Positions 18,134 through 28,990 of a DNA stretch of 64,000 bases are shown here, in pieces. The notes beneath the pieces were generated by a model. That model had not been told where the DNA came from. It searched no databases and was given only the letters and a program-made list of their open reading frames with translations. Made by a program: the position numbers and the translations under genes. Within the stretch, counting starts at the first letter, position 1, and each line of letters opens with the position of its first letter. This DNA is from Hanleya hanleyi (taxonomy: Eukaryota; Mollusca; Polyplacophora; Lepidopleurida; Hanleyidae): assembly GCA_036873755.1 (NCBI GenBank), contig JAVTVY010019006.1, positions 1 to 64,000 of the forward strand, given 5' to 3'.

Positions 18134-20586
18134 CTTAGAAGGGCCATAGCCCTCTTCGAGCATACGGTTGTTGGCTTTTGCGTAGCGCTTCGAGAGCATG
18201 GAGATGCCACCCCGCATCCCTTTCTCGATAAATAGGTGCTGGTCATAGTCGGTGAGTAGCTCGAGCTCTGCACCGGTTTTCTTAAGCAGCGCGTCCCGGT
18301 AGAGGCCGGGGCTGGTGTAGTAGTGTGCGGGATCCAGCCCGTACTGCCTCATGCAGGTCTTCCGAAAGGTCTCAAAGACGTCTGCTAGGAGGATAATATC
18401 TGTGCGGATGTAGAGGTGATGATAGTCCCCCAAATCACGACACCTGAAGGTCTCCCAGACCTATTGTGCATGGGCGTAGTCGTCCTCGCTGATGTGTTCG
18501 TCAGAGAGCTTGCTGTAGAATACTTCCTTTGGAGGAAGTTGGGGCTCTGCAACCCGCTCCCACGAGTCCATGTACTCGCATGGGTAGACGCCTTTTCGCA
18601 GCAGCAGCTCTCGTCTTTCTCTCTGAGGTTCATACCGGGCTGTCACCTGAAAGGCCTCCGGTCGGTTGGCTGACACCAACTAGTCCAGAGGCGCCAGCAA
18701 GAACTGGGCACTGTCGATGAACCGCAGCTGCCCTAGAGAGGAAATGTACTTCTCCGTGTTGTTCGGAATGCAGATGATCTTTCCCTCCAACTTTAGGATG
18801 GCCTGCATCAGAAGGTGGGAGTCGTAGCCCCGCAGATTGTGGAAGACTTCCGGTATGGTCGTGGTTTTGGGGCTCAATCGCAGCTTCAAGTCAGGCATTG
18901 TGGGCGGCACCTCGATACATCCCCGTGATGTGGCAGTGGTGGCGGACAGTCTAGTTTCCCTGCAACTACTAGCGGCTTGCTACATACATGACAGGCGGTG
19001 GCTGTGTTGTAGGCCTGCCATTCCTCTTAGGTAATCCGCATGACTTCAGGGCTGGTCAGAACAGTCTTTATTCTGCGCTCCTCTTCCTGTACCGCCCTCA
19101 AGAAATGTTCTGCCGTATTGGACCCTCTGTACTCCACTGGTGGCTTTGTCTGACCATCGCAGCGCACGACCACGTAGCAGTAGCTACAAGCCTCGTGCTG
19201 CTGTGTTTTCTGGGTGTTGCTCTTCGTGGGATGGAGCTCTGCCGCCTCGATCTTGGTTGTGAGGGCCTCAAAGTCGGCGTAGATGATGAAGGGGGTTGAG
19301 AGCTGTTTCTGGTGGTTTTGAACGGTCAGCCTGTTCTTCCCCTCTTCCTCCCGGTGCTTGCTCTGGTCATACAAGAGCCTGTTGAGGTCCTTGATCCAGG
19401 TGTAGTGGAACTTGCTCGCCTTCTCTAACAGCAGCAGGTTGATCCTGGGGATGTACTCTGGTTGCTTGCTGTGGTGATATACAATGACACCCTTGTCCCA
19501 GCCAAATACATTGATGGCCAGGTTATTCTGTTTTTCGAATTTTGGAACCTGGGAGACGGGTGTGGCGGCATCAATTTCTGCAAAGTCCAGGCCATCATCT
19601 GTTGGGTACTTTGAATGCCTTTGGGAATTTCTCACTGCTGGGAAGAGAGCAGACCGAAGGGCCCATCGGAGGCAGTGATCAGCCCTGTTCTGCACGTTCA
19701 CCACTGCCTTCTTGTTTTTCACGGCCGCTGGCAATGTAATGTATGATCCACCCCTCAGAGGTTGGTAACGTGCAGTGTCCAGCCAGAGAGTTCTGATCCC
19801 ATCAACAACCCACCCTGAGCCTCCCTGCGTCCATTTGTCGAGCGTCTCGAGGATAATGGGGAATGCTCTGTCTAGTGCTACATTGATCTCACTGGCCTGT
19901 AGGACAGCCTCCTACTTGTGGCGGAGCACAGGATCTGTGTAATACACGCTGCCATCATGGTGCTCTTTGTGAAGCTGGATCTTAAGAGCAAGCTGGAACT
20001 TGACTCCTCTGAGAGCTAGAATCTCTTCTGTGACTTTCTGGTGGATCTGGGGGAGCACGTCCTCCAAGAAAGCTCTTGGGTCTGCGCCGAGTGGATGGCC
20101 TTGACGCACATCCATCTGCCAACCCCGCAGGTAGTTCCCTATTACCCACGGCGTCTGCCTGAAGACAAGCTCGCCTGTCTTTTTGTTGCTTGCAACATCG
20201 AACAGGTCCAGGATATCCTTCTGGTAGTCCTGGGTAGTTCGAAAAGTTTTGGAGGGGGGAGGGGGGTGCGGGTCAAACTCCTCCACAAACTCCTCTACGA
20301 GGCGGAGGGGAAAGTCGATATCTGCCTGCAGCAGCTGGCAGTAAGGGCTTTAGCAAGCGCATCTTTACTGCTTTGGGGGTTGGCTCATCCAGGATGCTGT
20401 GAACAACACTCTGAACAGGTTCCAGTGTATGCCATTCAGCTAGTAACTGATCAATGTATTCATCCATAGTAGTCATGTTGCCGATTGGGTATACAGCATA
20501 CACAGCCTCTCTCTAAATGAAGGTTCGGACTGCAAGAAGCTGAGCCAACACCAACAAGAACTGCTCCCTAGCCATCTTTTCCAAGG

Positions 20587-20796
20587 CTATATATCTGTGC
20601 CGAATCTTGTCTCGCAGATCGGGCAAAGCTGTATGTCACTCTGAACCCCTCTTCTACAAAATCTACAGGGCACTGGAATCCTATAGTCTTGGCGGATCTT
20701 TGCCAGGTGGACCGTGCAGTAAGTGCCGCAGCAGCTCTTTCCACAAGGTGCTGTTTCACCAACCTTTGTCCAAGCACAAACGTTGTAACCCTTCAT
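20587..20796 (-). CDS. Small Cys-rich Polinton protein, 69 aa
   Basis: The frame starts MKGYNVCAWTKVGETAPCGK and continues with CCGTYCTVHLA and PCRFCRRGVQ ... CPICETRFG. About ten Cys and one His form probable zinc-binding knuckles (CxxC pairs near residues 45 and 60). I recognise this as a conserved small Polinton protein, possibly nucleic-acid-binding. It lies just upstream of the polymerase, on the same strand, and next to the right terminal repeat. The 20,568-20,777 frame in another phase is its shadow. Confidence 0.6.
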   Translation of the reverse strand: MKGYNVCAWTKVGETAPCGKSCCGTYCTVHLAKIRQDYRIPVPCRFCRRGVQSDIQLCPICETRFGTDI

Positions 20797-20989
20797 GTCG
20801 CAACGTTAGTACCTCAGGTATATCCATTGCCACGAGTATGTCTAAAAGGAAAGCCCGGCCGGCGAGGGTGGTGGACTGTCCCTAATAGCTTTGCTATTGC
20901 TTTCCTATGTCATGTCACTTTGTGACTGTGTCTTTGCGCGCTTTTTTGCGTGGCGTACATAAAGAATCAACGAAAATGTTTGTGTAGCC

Positions 20990-21947
20990 GATCGCGCTGC
21001 GACATACATGATCTTTGATCATTATTTATGTACGTGAGCCTTATGTGCTTGAGATTTGGTAGCATCTGGGCTGGGGACCCTCCAGGGGGTGGGGAGAGCC
21101 CTATACAGTGAAATGTGCCAGAACCGGTTTTGCATTTTTTGACCGCTATCTTTTGGGGGCGTATATGATCTTTGATCATTATTTATGTATGTTAAGTCTT
21201 ATGTGCTTGAGCTATGGTAGAATGTGGGTTAGGGACCGCCTCCTGGCGGTCCCTAGTAGTATAGAGAGTGGCCCCGGGGGCCTAGGAATGCGACCAACCC
21301 GTAACCAACCCGGCGCCACGGGTGCCTAGGAACTCAACCAACCCGGCGACCGAGGAACGCGACCATCCGCCATCCCAGGCGAGCACCTTACCCCCAGAAG
21401 AAAAGCGGGGGCGGACTCACCCCCATTCTGTAAGCGCGCCCCACTGGCTCGAGCAACGCAACCAACCCGGCGCCCCAGGGGACCCAGACACAAGCGAAGG
21501 GTGAATTTTTCTAACAATCGCCACCCCACAAACCGTAACCCCATGGTTTGCGCCCGAGGAACGCGACCATCGGCCACCCCAGGCGAGTACCTTACCCCCA
21601 GAAGAAAAGCGGGGGCGGACTCACCTCCACTCTGTAAGCGCGCCCCACTGGCTCGAGCAACGCAACCAACCCGGCGCCCCAGGGGACCCAGACACAAGCG
21701 AAGGGTGTAATTTTTCTAACAATCGCCACCCTACAAACCGTAACCCCATGGTTTGCTCGCGCCTCCTCACGCTCACCCGCTAGCCCCATCTGCCCACGCG
21801 CCTCCTCGCGCCCACACGCTGGGCTGCCTTCTCGCCCCCAACCCCTCCACACGCCTCTTCGCGCCTCCTCGCCCCCAGCCGCTGGCTGCCTCCTCGCGCC
21901 CACCCGCTGCCTTCTCGCGCCCCAGCCGCTGGCCTCCTCTCGCCGCC
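20990..21947 (-). repeat. Polinton-A right terminal inverted repeat
   Basis: The reverse complement of 1,221-1,960, longer by about 204 bp because of an internal tandem duplication (GACCATCCGCC near 21,361 and GACCATCGGCC near 21,565). It contains two GATCTTTGATCATTATTTATG segments (shared cores near 21,010 and 21,168), the C-rich GCGCCTCCTC minisatellite at the outer end, and ends CTCTCGCCGCC at 21,947. Confidence 0.85.
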
Positions 21948-22766
21948 CACTGGGCGCCTCCTCCTGTGCCAGAACCCCCACTCTCTATACTACTGAAGCA
22001 CTCATGGAGGAGCATCCGGCTGAACTGGTGTGTGGTGAAATTAAGGTTATGGCGCGCATGCGCGGACAGGAATTGTGTGGAACAGGACATTTTATCGACT
22101 AATGATCTCATTCATGAAGCCATCTAGGCGCTGCACCAACCAGCAGACACATTCCATGCAAACGATGCATGTTAAAGCTCAAACACGAATCTTCGACACA
22201 CTGTAATCAATAACGTCTCTCTCCCACACTTCCAAGTACCGGATCAGCCACTTCAGGGATAGAACACTCACGGATCATTCTGCCGGTTCAGTCGCGAAAA
22301 CCACGTGACCGGATCGATCCTGCTGTTAAAGTATATAAACCAGCGCTTTTCAAAGATGGACTCGCCATACCTGCCTCTGAAGAAAGGATAACAATCTCGA
22401 AACCAGTCAGGCTTGTAAGTGAAACTCTTGTGGGGAAAACTGCTCTGTGTTTTCCCTACTTCACTTCCGGATGACGTTTGGCGTCTTCGCACGACAGGCG
22501 TGCTTGGGAAGTGTAGGAGGCGGTAAATTTCGTGGGCTATCCAGCGAAAGGTCTCACGCTGTTCGGTCCTATGACGATTACCACTGCCGTCGCCATAATG
22601 CAGAAACACCTGTGACACCAGTCTTGAATCAGTAATACACGTCGACACCCATGTATGCCCACCCAAACTCCTGCTATAACACCAAACAGCTTTACTCCCA
22701 ATCCCAACTCTCGAACTTTGCCTTGCATGGAATTAAAGGAAAGGACTTTAACGCCCATTGATACCT
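21948..22766 (+). other. Flank with promoter-like TATA and candidate hammerhead
   Basis: Outside Polinton-A, no gene is recognised. GTATATAAAC at 22,331-22,340 looks like a TATA box and lies about 40 bp upstream of a candidate hammerhead ribozyme (22,373-22,412). The minus-strand open frame at 22,268-22,666 has no family and crosses these motifs, so I consider it chance. The end, from about 22,767, passes into PLE-B sequence. Confidence 0.45.
22373..22412 (+). ncRNA. Candidate minimal hammerhead ribozyme (type I)
   Basis: GCCT (22,373-22,376) and AGGC (22,409-22,412) can form helix I. CTGAAGA (22,377-22,383) matches the CUGANGA core. GGAT/ATCT with an AACA loop gives a short helix II. GAAA (22,399-22,402) is the second core. 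C/G closes a very short helix III before the GTC cleavage site (22,406-22,408). Helix I can be extended by TAC/GTA across a 2x2 loop. Very short helix III is typical of hammerheads described in Penelope-like elements, and Penelope sequence begins about 350 bp downstream, though in the opposite sense. Helix II is imperfect at its core end, so activity is uncertain. Confidence 0.45.
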
Positions 22767-23290
22767 ATTACAACACATATAAGGGAAGTGGGAAGAGGTG
22801 CCAACATACTGACTGCGTCACATGACTTCACAGAATAGTCTTCTGGTAAACCTATTCTAAAGCACACCTCAAGAATCTAACGATTCGTGATATGTGTTGT
22901 ATCTCAGGTACGCTTTTATTGTACCTGTTCATGTGGCAACTTGGATGATATGACCACACGGCCCCTAGCACCGGCATAAGCGGTACTAGATACAAATCTA
23001 GAGAGCTATGATGGAAATGCTCTGTCAACTCGTATACAGTTTCTGAGCTGTTTCGCTGTAACAACTCGTACATTGGAGATTGGGGAGCTGTATCGTCGTC
23101 AGATGTAAATGACGGCAATTAACACAAAAGAAACTAGTCTGTAAGGCCCGATGTCGACCTAGCATCAACTTCCCACAAATGCCAACATATATCAAAGACC
23201 AAAAGGTCTGTACAGGGGGCGGGCCTCGGGGACGAAACGTCCACCAGCATAATCTCGCCATATACAGGAAAAAATATATACATATAAGGG
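22767..23290 (-). mobile_element. PLE-B tail fragment
   Basis: About 520 bp that is the reverse complement of the 8,184-8,942 units: GTGGGAAGAGGTGCC, ACGCTTTTATTGTACCTG, CTAGAGAGCTATGATGG and GGACGAAACGTCC in order. It carries the same minus-strand relics of the second Penelope family. Confidence 0.7.
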
Positions 23291-24460
23291 AATGACATTT
23301 CAGCAGAGGGAGACGGACTCTGGTCAACCCTGATGATTCAATGATCCCTCGGTGCGTTATTAAGGTCATTCAGTAACAGGTCACCGATAATATTGACGCA
23401 GCCCTATTCGTCATCTTGTAACGCTCATGGACGAGATCCACTGGGTGACCCTGATATGTATTCTGTTTCATAAGGAACAGATACTTACCGAAACAATGTA
23501 TCAAGATATGACGGTTGAGAAAATCAGTCCAAAATCTCCTGACACTGCATGAGGCATTTCATGGAAATGCTGTAGAACACATGAAAATTAGACTCTCTCC
23601 TGTAACTTAAGACTCTCTCCTGTGTCTTACGACTGGCAACTGTTTTCTCGAATAGCCCAGAGCACACATCAAGGCCCATCATCACCCATGATCTATAAAC
23701 TTCTGTATTTAGTTGAGGCTATACAGCGTGAGATCCATAACGGTAATATAATAGAGGCAAGTAACCTCTACTTGTTCGTGGCAATAATACCTACCGGTAT
23801 ACAATTTATAATACTAGCTGATTTACAGAAAATGTACAGGCTGAATGCCTATGGGGTAGGGGCGAAACTTTGTAATAAGGAAGAATTATCTCACCGACAA
23901 AAACAATGGTTCATATTATCCATCTGCGGTCTGTATACAAATCAGTTGTTTGACCGATAAATTGTTATCCACAGTACTCAAAGACAAAACCTTAGACAAC
24001 AAATGTTGAATCACACGACATATTGAATGTGGCCCTAAATTCGGAATTTACATGGGTGAATACACCACACTTTCAGTTTTTACATTTGGAGAACAATGTA
24101 TCCAAGCGAGTGTCTGAAAGCTGAGCACGTTTCAAAATTGTCTTTAAACTTGGAGCCTATCTTTTGTCTTGACCTGGCTTAAAGTCACTTAACTTCGGTG
24201 ATTTTACGAGAACCGGTGTGTCCAACGTCATATGCCGTTTTAGGGAACCTTCAAAAGTCACAGTGAAACATATATCCAATGGTTCCCGATGAGCATGACA
24301 GTGCACTCGTTGAGCCATCAATAAATAATAAAAAAAATAATTACAAATCAAATTTTCATTAGAATTCGGTCAGCTCAGACTTGCTGGTAACAATGCCCTA
24401 ATGCACGTTCCTGCCAAAAATCAAGGTTCGATTGTCAACTGTTCTCCTTATTTTGTCGAC
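23291..24460. other. No gene recognised
   Basis: AT-rich sequence with one 112-codon plus-strand frame (23,622-23,960) lacking any motif. Nothing resembling a repeat family, RNA gene or conserved exon was seen. Confidence 0.4.
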
Positions 24461-24468
24461 GAAAGGAT

Positions 24469-24517
24469 TCGGATGAACTGACTGACTGACTGACTGACTG
24501 ACTCACTCACTCACTCA
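24469..24517 (+). repeat. GACT/CACT microsatellite
   Basis: (ACTG) tandem repeat changing to (ACTC). Such GACT/GAGT runs are commonly attached to mollusc dispersed repeats, but only the microsatellite is evident here. Confidence 0.8.
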
Positions 24518-24769
24518 TTACCGGACAATTTGCAAATGGTAGCCTACTTCGTAGGAATAACTCGTGGGGGGCACCACCCTGGTGAAAGTCCAAGCTTCCT
24601 ATTGGTACACCTGCTAGGGATAAACCCTGATAAATTGAGTAGATATACAAAGGGTAAACGTTAGATGTGATGAATCTGAAATACTCACTTATTGTTTTCT
24701 TGATTCCGGCCGAGGCCCGTTCCCAGAGGATGCATCGGCGTCGGACGGGTCCCTTTGGACTTGAGTACT

Positions 24770-26233
24770 CTAAACGCGCTTTCTAACGGTAGGTACCGGA
24801 CTAGTGAGCGCGGCACTGCTCAGCCTTTTAATGAGAGTGGCCATTTCAATGGTAGCTGTCGACGTAGAAGGGTCCAGGAGATAATACTTAATAAAAGTAG
24901 CCTCAGATCTCCACTGAGCAACGTCCATGATGTCACTAAAAGAAGCTCCCTTAAATAACACTTCCAAAGTGGCTACCGCCCTAGTCTCATGAGCTCTGGC
25001 GAAAACAAAATCCTTAGACTGGGCAGCTGTAGACCATCTGAATGGTTTCAACAATCCATCGAGCGATGGTGTCTTTGGAAGCCGGTTTGTAGTTATTGAT
25101 CTGATGGGTAATCCACAAATGAAGTTCGAAGATGTTTGGTAGCTTCGATATTATACTTCACAGCACACACCGGACATAAGAATTTATCGTCAGGTCCGCT
25201 AAAACCAATGGTTTTGCGCCATTTTTGATAGTCTTCGTTTTCGACACACAAAGTCAGCCCGCGGTTGAAGTAGCAGACCTTTGTCCGTAAAACGTAAGCG
25301 ATCTTTCTCAGCGGAGAGAGCATGGATCTCAGATCTCCGCTGAGCGCACGCAACAGCGACGAGAAATACAGACTAAAGTGTCCGGATCTTAAGGCTGGCC
25401 TGACCCATGGGCTCGAAAGGTGGTCTCGTAAATGCATTTAGGACCAGTTCGAGATTCCATGCAGGAGGCAGTTTCTTCACCCGAGGTCGTGGGTGGAACA
25501 TGCCTTTGATCAGGTCGCCTGATGGTTTGCTCTTCGTAACCTTAGACCCGTCTCGAGAACCAGGGTGGAATGTCGCTATGGCAGACCGGTAACCAGATAG
25601 AGTGACTGGTTGTAGTCCCTTTTCTTCGTAGAAATCTGCTACTTCTCCCGGAATTGTTTGAGAGGGATTCTTATTGTTTCTCTCGCACCACTCCGAGAAC
25701 AGACTGAGTTTAGAGTTATAAATCCGTCTGGTGGAGGGGCCTTCTACATTGTGCCATGAGATTGGCAGCTTGTTAAGAAAAGCCCTCCTGACGTCGAGAT
25801 TCGATGACAGATTCCAGGCAGTTAACTTGAACATCCCAGGGTTGTCGTGAACTCGACGCTCTGGCATTGTGTGGGGAGGTCTGGAGGATCCGGCAGAATG
25901 CGCGGGTAGTCTACGACAAGGTCGAGGAGACTCGTGAATGACGATCGTGTCGGTCAGAAAGGGGCGATTAGAATGACTCTGCAATTCTCGCTCTCGATCT
26001 TCTTGAGAAGCATGGGAATCAGTATGGTCGGAGGATACGCGTAAGCGTATATTCCTGACGTGTGCCGATGGATCAGGAAACGGGCACACATATACTGGGA
26101 GCTTTTTGTTGTCCTTCATGGCAAATAGGTGTACAAGAGGGGTTGACCACTGAAAGAAGACGTTCCTGAGTACCAAGTCGTTCAGCTGCCATTCGGTCGG
26201 ACGAACTCTCTGTTGACGAGACAGAGTCCGCAA
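24770..26233 (-). pseudogene. DIRS-A tyrosine recombinase
   Basis: The N-terminal SAM-like core-binding region lies in 26,233-25,373 (STRRIYNSKLSLFSEWCERN, EVADFYEEKG, LSGYRSAIATF). It continues with breaks through 25,437-25,093. The catalytic C-terminus is in 25,054-24,770: HETRAVATLEVLF supplies the H-x-x-R pair, VAQWRSEATFIKYYLLD the Trp and the nucleophilic Tyr region. Frameshifts near 25,380 and 25,090 separate the parts. It overlaps the end of the RNase H region. In DIRS elements this enzyme inserts the circular cDNA intermediate without target duplication. Confidence 0.8.
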
Positions 26234-26566
26234 AAATGTTCCTGATGCCGGGAATATGCGCCGCTCGCAGGGTCACCTGATGCGTTATGCACCACTGGAA
26301 TAGCTTCCAAGTCATGAAACATAGCTGGAGGATCTGGTCCCTCCCTGCTTGTTCATGTACGTGACCACCGTTGAACTGTCCGACCTTACTAGAACAACTT
26401 TATCCCGCAAGAGCGAGAGAATCCGTTTCAATGCTAGGATGACTGCTTTAATCTCCAAGAGATTGATACGGCAAGTCTTTTCCTGTGCGGTGAACATTCC
26501 TTGTGCCAGGTTCTCGTCCAGATGAGCTCCCCAGCTGTCCATGGAGGCGTCCGTGTATAGGACTAT
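26073..26566 (-). pseudogene. DIRS-A RNase H domain
   Basis: Directly after the PLE-2 junction the frame reads LYTDASMDSWGAHL (first RNase H Asp), NLLEIKAVILALKRIL (Glu helix) and VLVRSDSSTVVTYMNKQGG (third Asp). After a frameshift near 26,312 it reads LRAAHIPGIRNIFADS, with the terminal HIPG...ADS motif. It continues into the recombinase linker. The domain order is normal for DIRS. Confidence 0.8.
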
Positions 26567-28990
26567 TACAAGCGTCTAGTCCGTCATTCATAATTCAGCC
26601 GTCCTTCATTCAAGAATATCAGCGTCCATAATCCGAAGACCTATTCCATATTCCATATAACAGTATTAGAACCAAATTCAAAAAGACAATCATAGTATAC
26701 ATAAACATAGGCTAGTTTCCTGCAAGAAAGAAGCGGTCAACAGTTTTCAATGACGCCGACAAGATATCATGATCTTCCAAAATATAAAATCCGTATCGTT
26801 GACCAGTATTCTTAATCCATAATAATCGTTGTGAAGTTGTCATCTAGAGAATGATGTATCTCAGTCACGCTTTGATTGTGACCATTCAGATGAGCACCAT
26901 GAGGATCTTGAAGTACATGGGTTCATACGGCCCCTAGCCCCGGGTTAAGCGGAATTAGGCACAAGTTACGAAACGTAACGCCATAGATCTTGCACGCTAC
27001 GTTCGTATTTTGCTATCAGCATGCGATATGTATCGCCAAATTTGAGAAATTTTGAGTGTAGGCGCTTGGTGGAATAGCCCTGTTTTATAAGTTTCTGCAA
27101 CAATGTTTTGTGACGTTGATTAAAATCGTCACATTTAACACAGGATCTAGCAAATGCTACTAGGTGAGATATGTATACGCCATATGCAGGTCCCACTGGA
27201 ATATTACTCTCCAGAAAGGGATAGTTTACGATGTCGAAATTGTAATCATCTCTTTTGTCATCAAGTCGACGAGAGAGAACGCCCGCTTCATTTTTATAAA
27301 GATATAGATCTAAATATGATGTGCCTGTATGGCTATCTGTAGTTTCCTTCAAATCCAGTGAAGGTGGATATATATCCTTCATTGCGTCATTTATATAGCG
27401 ACTATCCACAGCGAGGAGATCGTCTTTATAGCGTTTGGTGAATGAGAAGGAACGGGGTTTGAATGGATCGGTTTTTGAAAGCGCATGCATATAGTCATAT
27501 TCATAAGAGAACAGATACAGGTCAGCCAACAGGGGTGCACAATTAGTACCCATTGGAATACTTATATGCTGCTGATATATTGTGTTGCCAAATTTCTCAT
27601 AGATATTTTTAATGAGAAATTCAAGCAACTCTATAAACAAAGAAACATCCCATGAATGGTATCTCTTGTATGTAGAAGAGCTAAAGAATGCTTTGTGAGT
27701 CCCGACATTAATATATCCACGATCAGTTTTCTTGAACACAGGTACTATTAATGAACTTAGACAGTCAATAAGGTCCTGATAAGGGATTGTAGTATAGAGA
27801 GTCGAGAAATCTCATGTGGATACATGTCTGTGCAGTATGTGACCTTTAGCTTCAAGTTCTTCCGTAAGACATTTTAAGTTTTTCAATATCCATTCAATGC
27901 CAGTTTTTAGAAACAGTGGCGCAATACCTTTCCCAAAATGTTTTCACCTCTTGAAGGGCCCTCGTCAATAGGGTTGAAAGAAGCTTGGTGGCGCAGCTTG
28001 TAGAACCGGCTATGAATCTAGCTTTGTATGGTGATTTATGCATTTTTGAGTCCAGTATACTTTTGATATGTCGTTATGATTGGTTGGGAGACAAATATCT
28101 CTTTCCTTGAGAAACGTTTTGCGATTGTTGAACAAATCTTCCCGAGGAAATGCAGTTTGGGAGTAAGTAGACGTATTTGATGATGATATGTCTAATCTCA
28201 ATTCTTTAACCAGCACCTGGTAATAGTAATATTTACATATGAATATTATATTATTTGGAGCTTTGCCTGCTGGGACTATGACGAAATTACTTTGGAGATT
28301 TGCTAGAACTTCTTGCGAATTGAGGTTTCTCAGTACTTGTTTTGCTTGGGGAAGAGTATTTCTGTCAATATGGCGGATTGTTTTAAAGACCTTGCTCTTG
28401 GTGAGGTCCAGCCAATCAGCGGGTACTGTAGGTTCAACTTTTTCTCGCTTAGAACAATCAATAACGTACTCTTCCAATACAGACAGGATTATCTTCTGGT
28501 CGGCCTTCAGATTATTCTTCTTGGCTCTATATTTAGGTACTTTCATCAGGAGTAATTTTGTGTCCTTATCACTCACCACATCAAGGTCACCAGTCACAAT
28601 ATGTTTGCATGGTGTTTAGATAAAGTTCAACGATTCACAATCACAAATATAGCTTCCTGACGTGTATAAGTTCCAGTCGAACCCCTTGACAGCATTGGAG
28701 AAATTGAATATTTTGGTGGCTACAGATTTAGTATACTTACATGAAATGCAAGGAGGTTCTGTGAACTTAAAATAGTTTGGTACAACGTTGCGTACCTCTC
28801 GATCATTCAGGATTCGAGGTAAATTAATATTGTCCAGTCCATTATCTGTAGTAGTTGAGTTCCAAGAAAAGCCGATCTTGAGATGTTTCGGTTATGTTCA
28901 CTGGACGATACAACCGAAAGTACGCTATATCTTGACATACTTTAGTGATTACTTTAGACTCGATTCTTTAGACTCGATACTTTAGACTCG
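26566..28990 (-). mobile_element. PLE-2, Penelope-like element inside DIRS-A
   Basis: Same family as PLE-1, with the identical 3' end (ACAAGCGTCTAGTCCGTC at 26,567). Its 5' side ends in three copies of a 14-base CTTTAGACTCGAT(T/A) unit (28,952-28,993) next to DIRS RT sequence. It separates the DIRS reverse transcriptase from its RNase H. Confidence 0.85.
26966..28890 (-). pseudogene. PLE-2 reverse transcriptase
   Basis: The longest piece (27,739-26,966) is open for 257 codons. It carries the motif B region PMGTNCAPLLADLYL and RYKDDLLAVDS, i.e. YKDD where PLE-1 has YIDD, and ends LWRYVS. Upstream parts are at 27,740-28,000 (stops) and 28,597-28,010, including FVIVPAGKAPNNIIF and the Cys block. 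Upstream of that, 28,890-28,750 encodes LPRILNDREVRNVVPNYFK, a region PLE-1 lacks. No GIY-YIG domain is present in this copy. Confidence 0.78.

Larger units (their letters stand above)
15090..20503 (-). pseudogene. Polinton-A protein-primed family B DNA polymerase (PolB)
   Basis: Runs from about 20,503 to 15,090 on the minus strand and is interrupted by an LTR-flanked element (16,056-18,133). N-terminal Polinton-specific region 20,503-19,735; Exo I FIIYADFEAL near 19,290; Exo II NLRGYDSHLLMQ near 18,830; Exo III YIRTDIILLADVFETF near 18,400; motif A LDANNLYGWAM near 16,020; motif B KLMNNSVFGKTMEN near 15,530. Motif C reads YTGTDS instead of YxDTDS, so one catalytic Asp is lost. Stops or frameshifts lie near 19,912, 19,027, 18,680, 18,460 and 15,190. 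The thumb and C-terminus are missing, because the gene runs into the integrase end at about 15,100. It would replicate the element if intact; this copy is dead. Confidence 0.87.
1221..21947. mobile_element. Polinton-A (Maverick/Polinton), nested and decayed
   Basis: Long inverted termini enclose a Polinton gene set: capsid genes, a retroviral-type integrase (INT) and a protein-primed family B polymerase (PolB), plus several small proteins I recognise as conserved in Polintons. The outermost matching bases are GGCGGCGAGAGGAGG at 1,221 and its complement ending at 21,947. The span is 20.7 kb, of which about 6.4 kb is later insertions: PLE-1, PLE-B tails, PLE-3 and an LTR-flanked element. No FtsK/HerA-type packaging ATPase or adenovirus-type protease was found, so they were probably lost by deletion. 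Nearly every gene carries stops or frameshifts, so the copy is dead. A 6-bp target duplication could not be settled. Confidence 0.88.

Noticed and set aside
24469..24517. CRISPR-like or regulatory array
   Set aside because: It is a tetranucleotide microsatellite without spacers; the window is eukaryotic.
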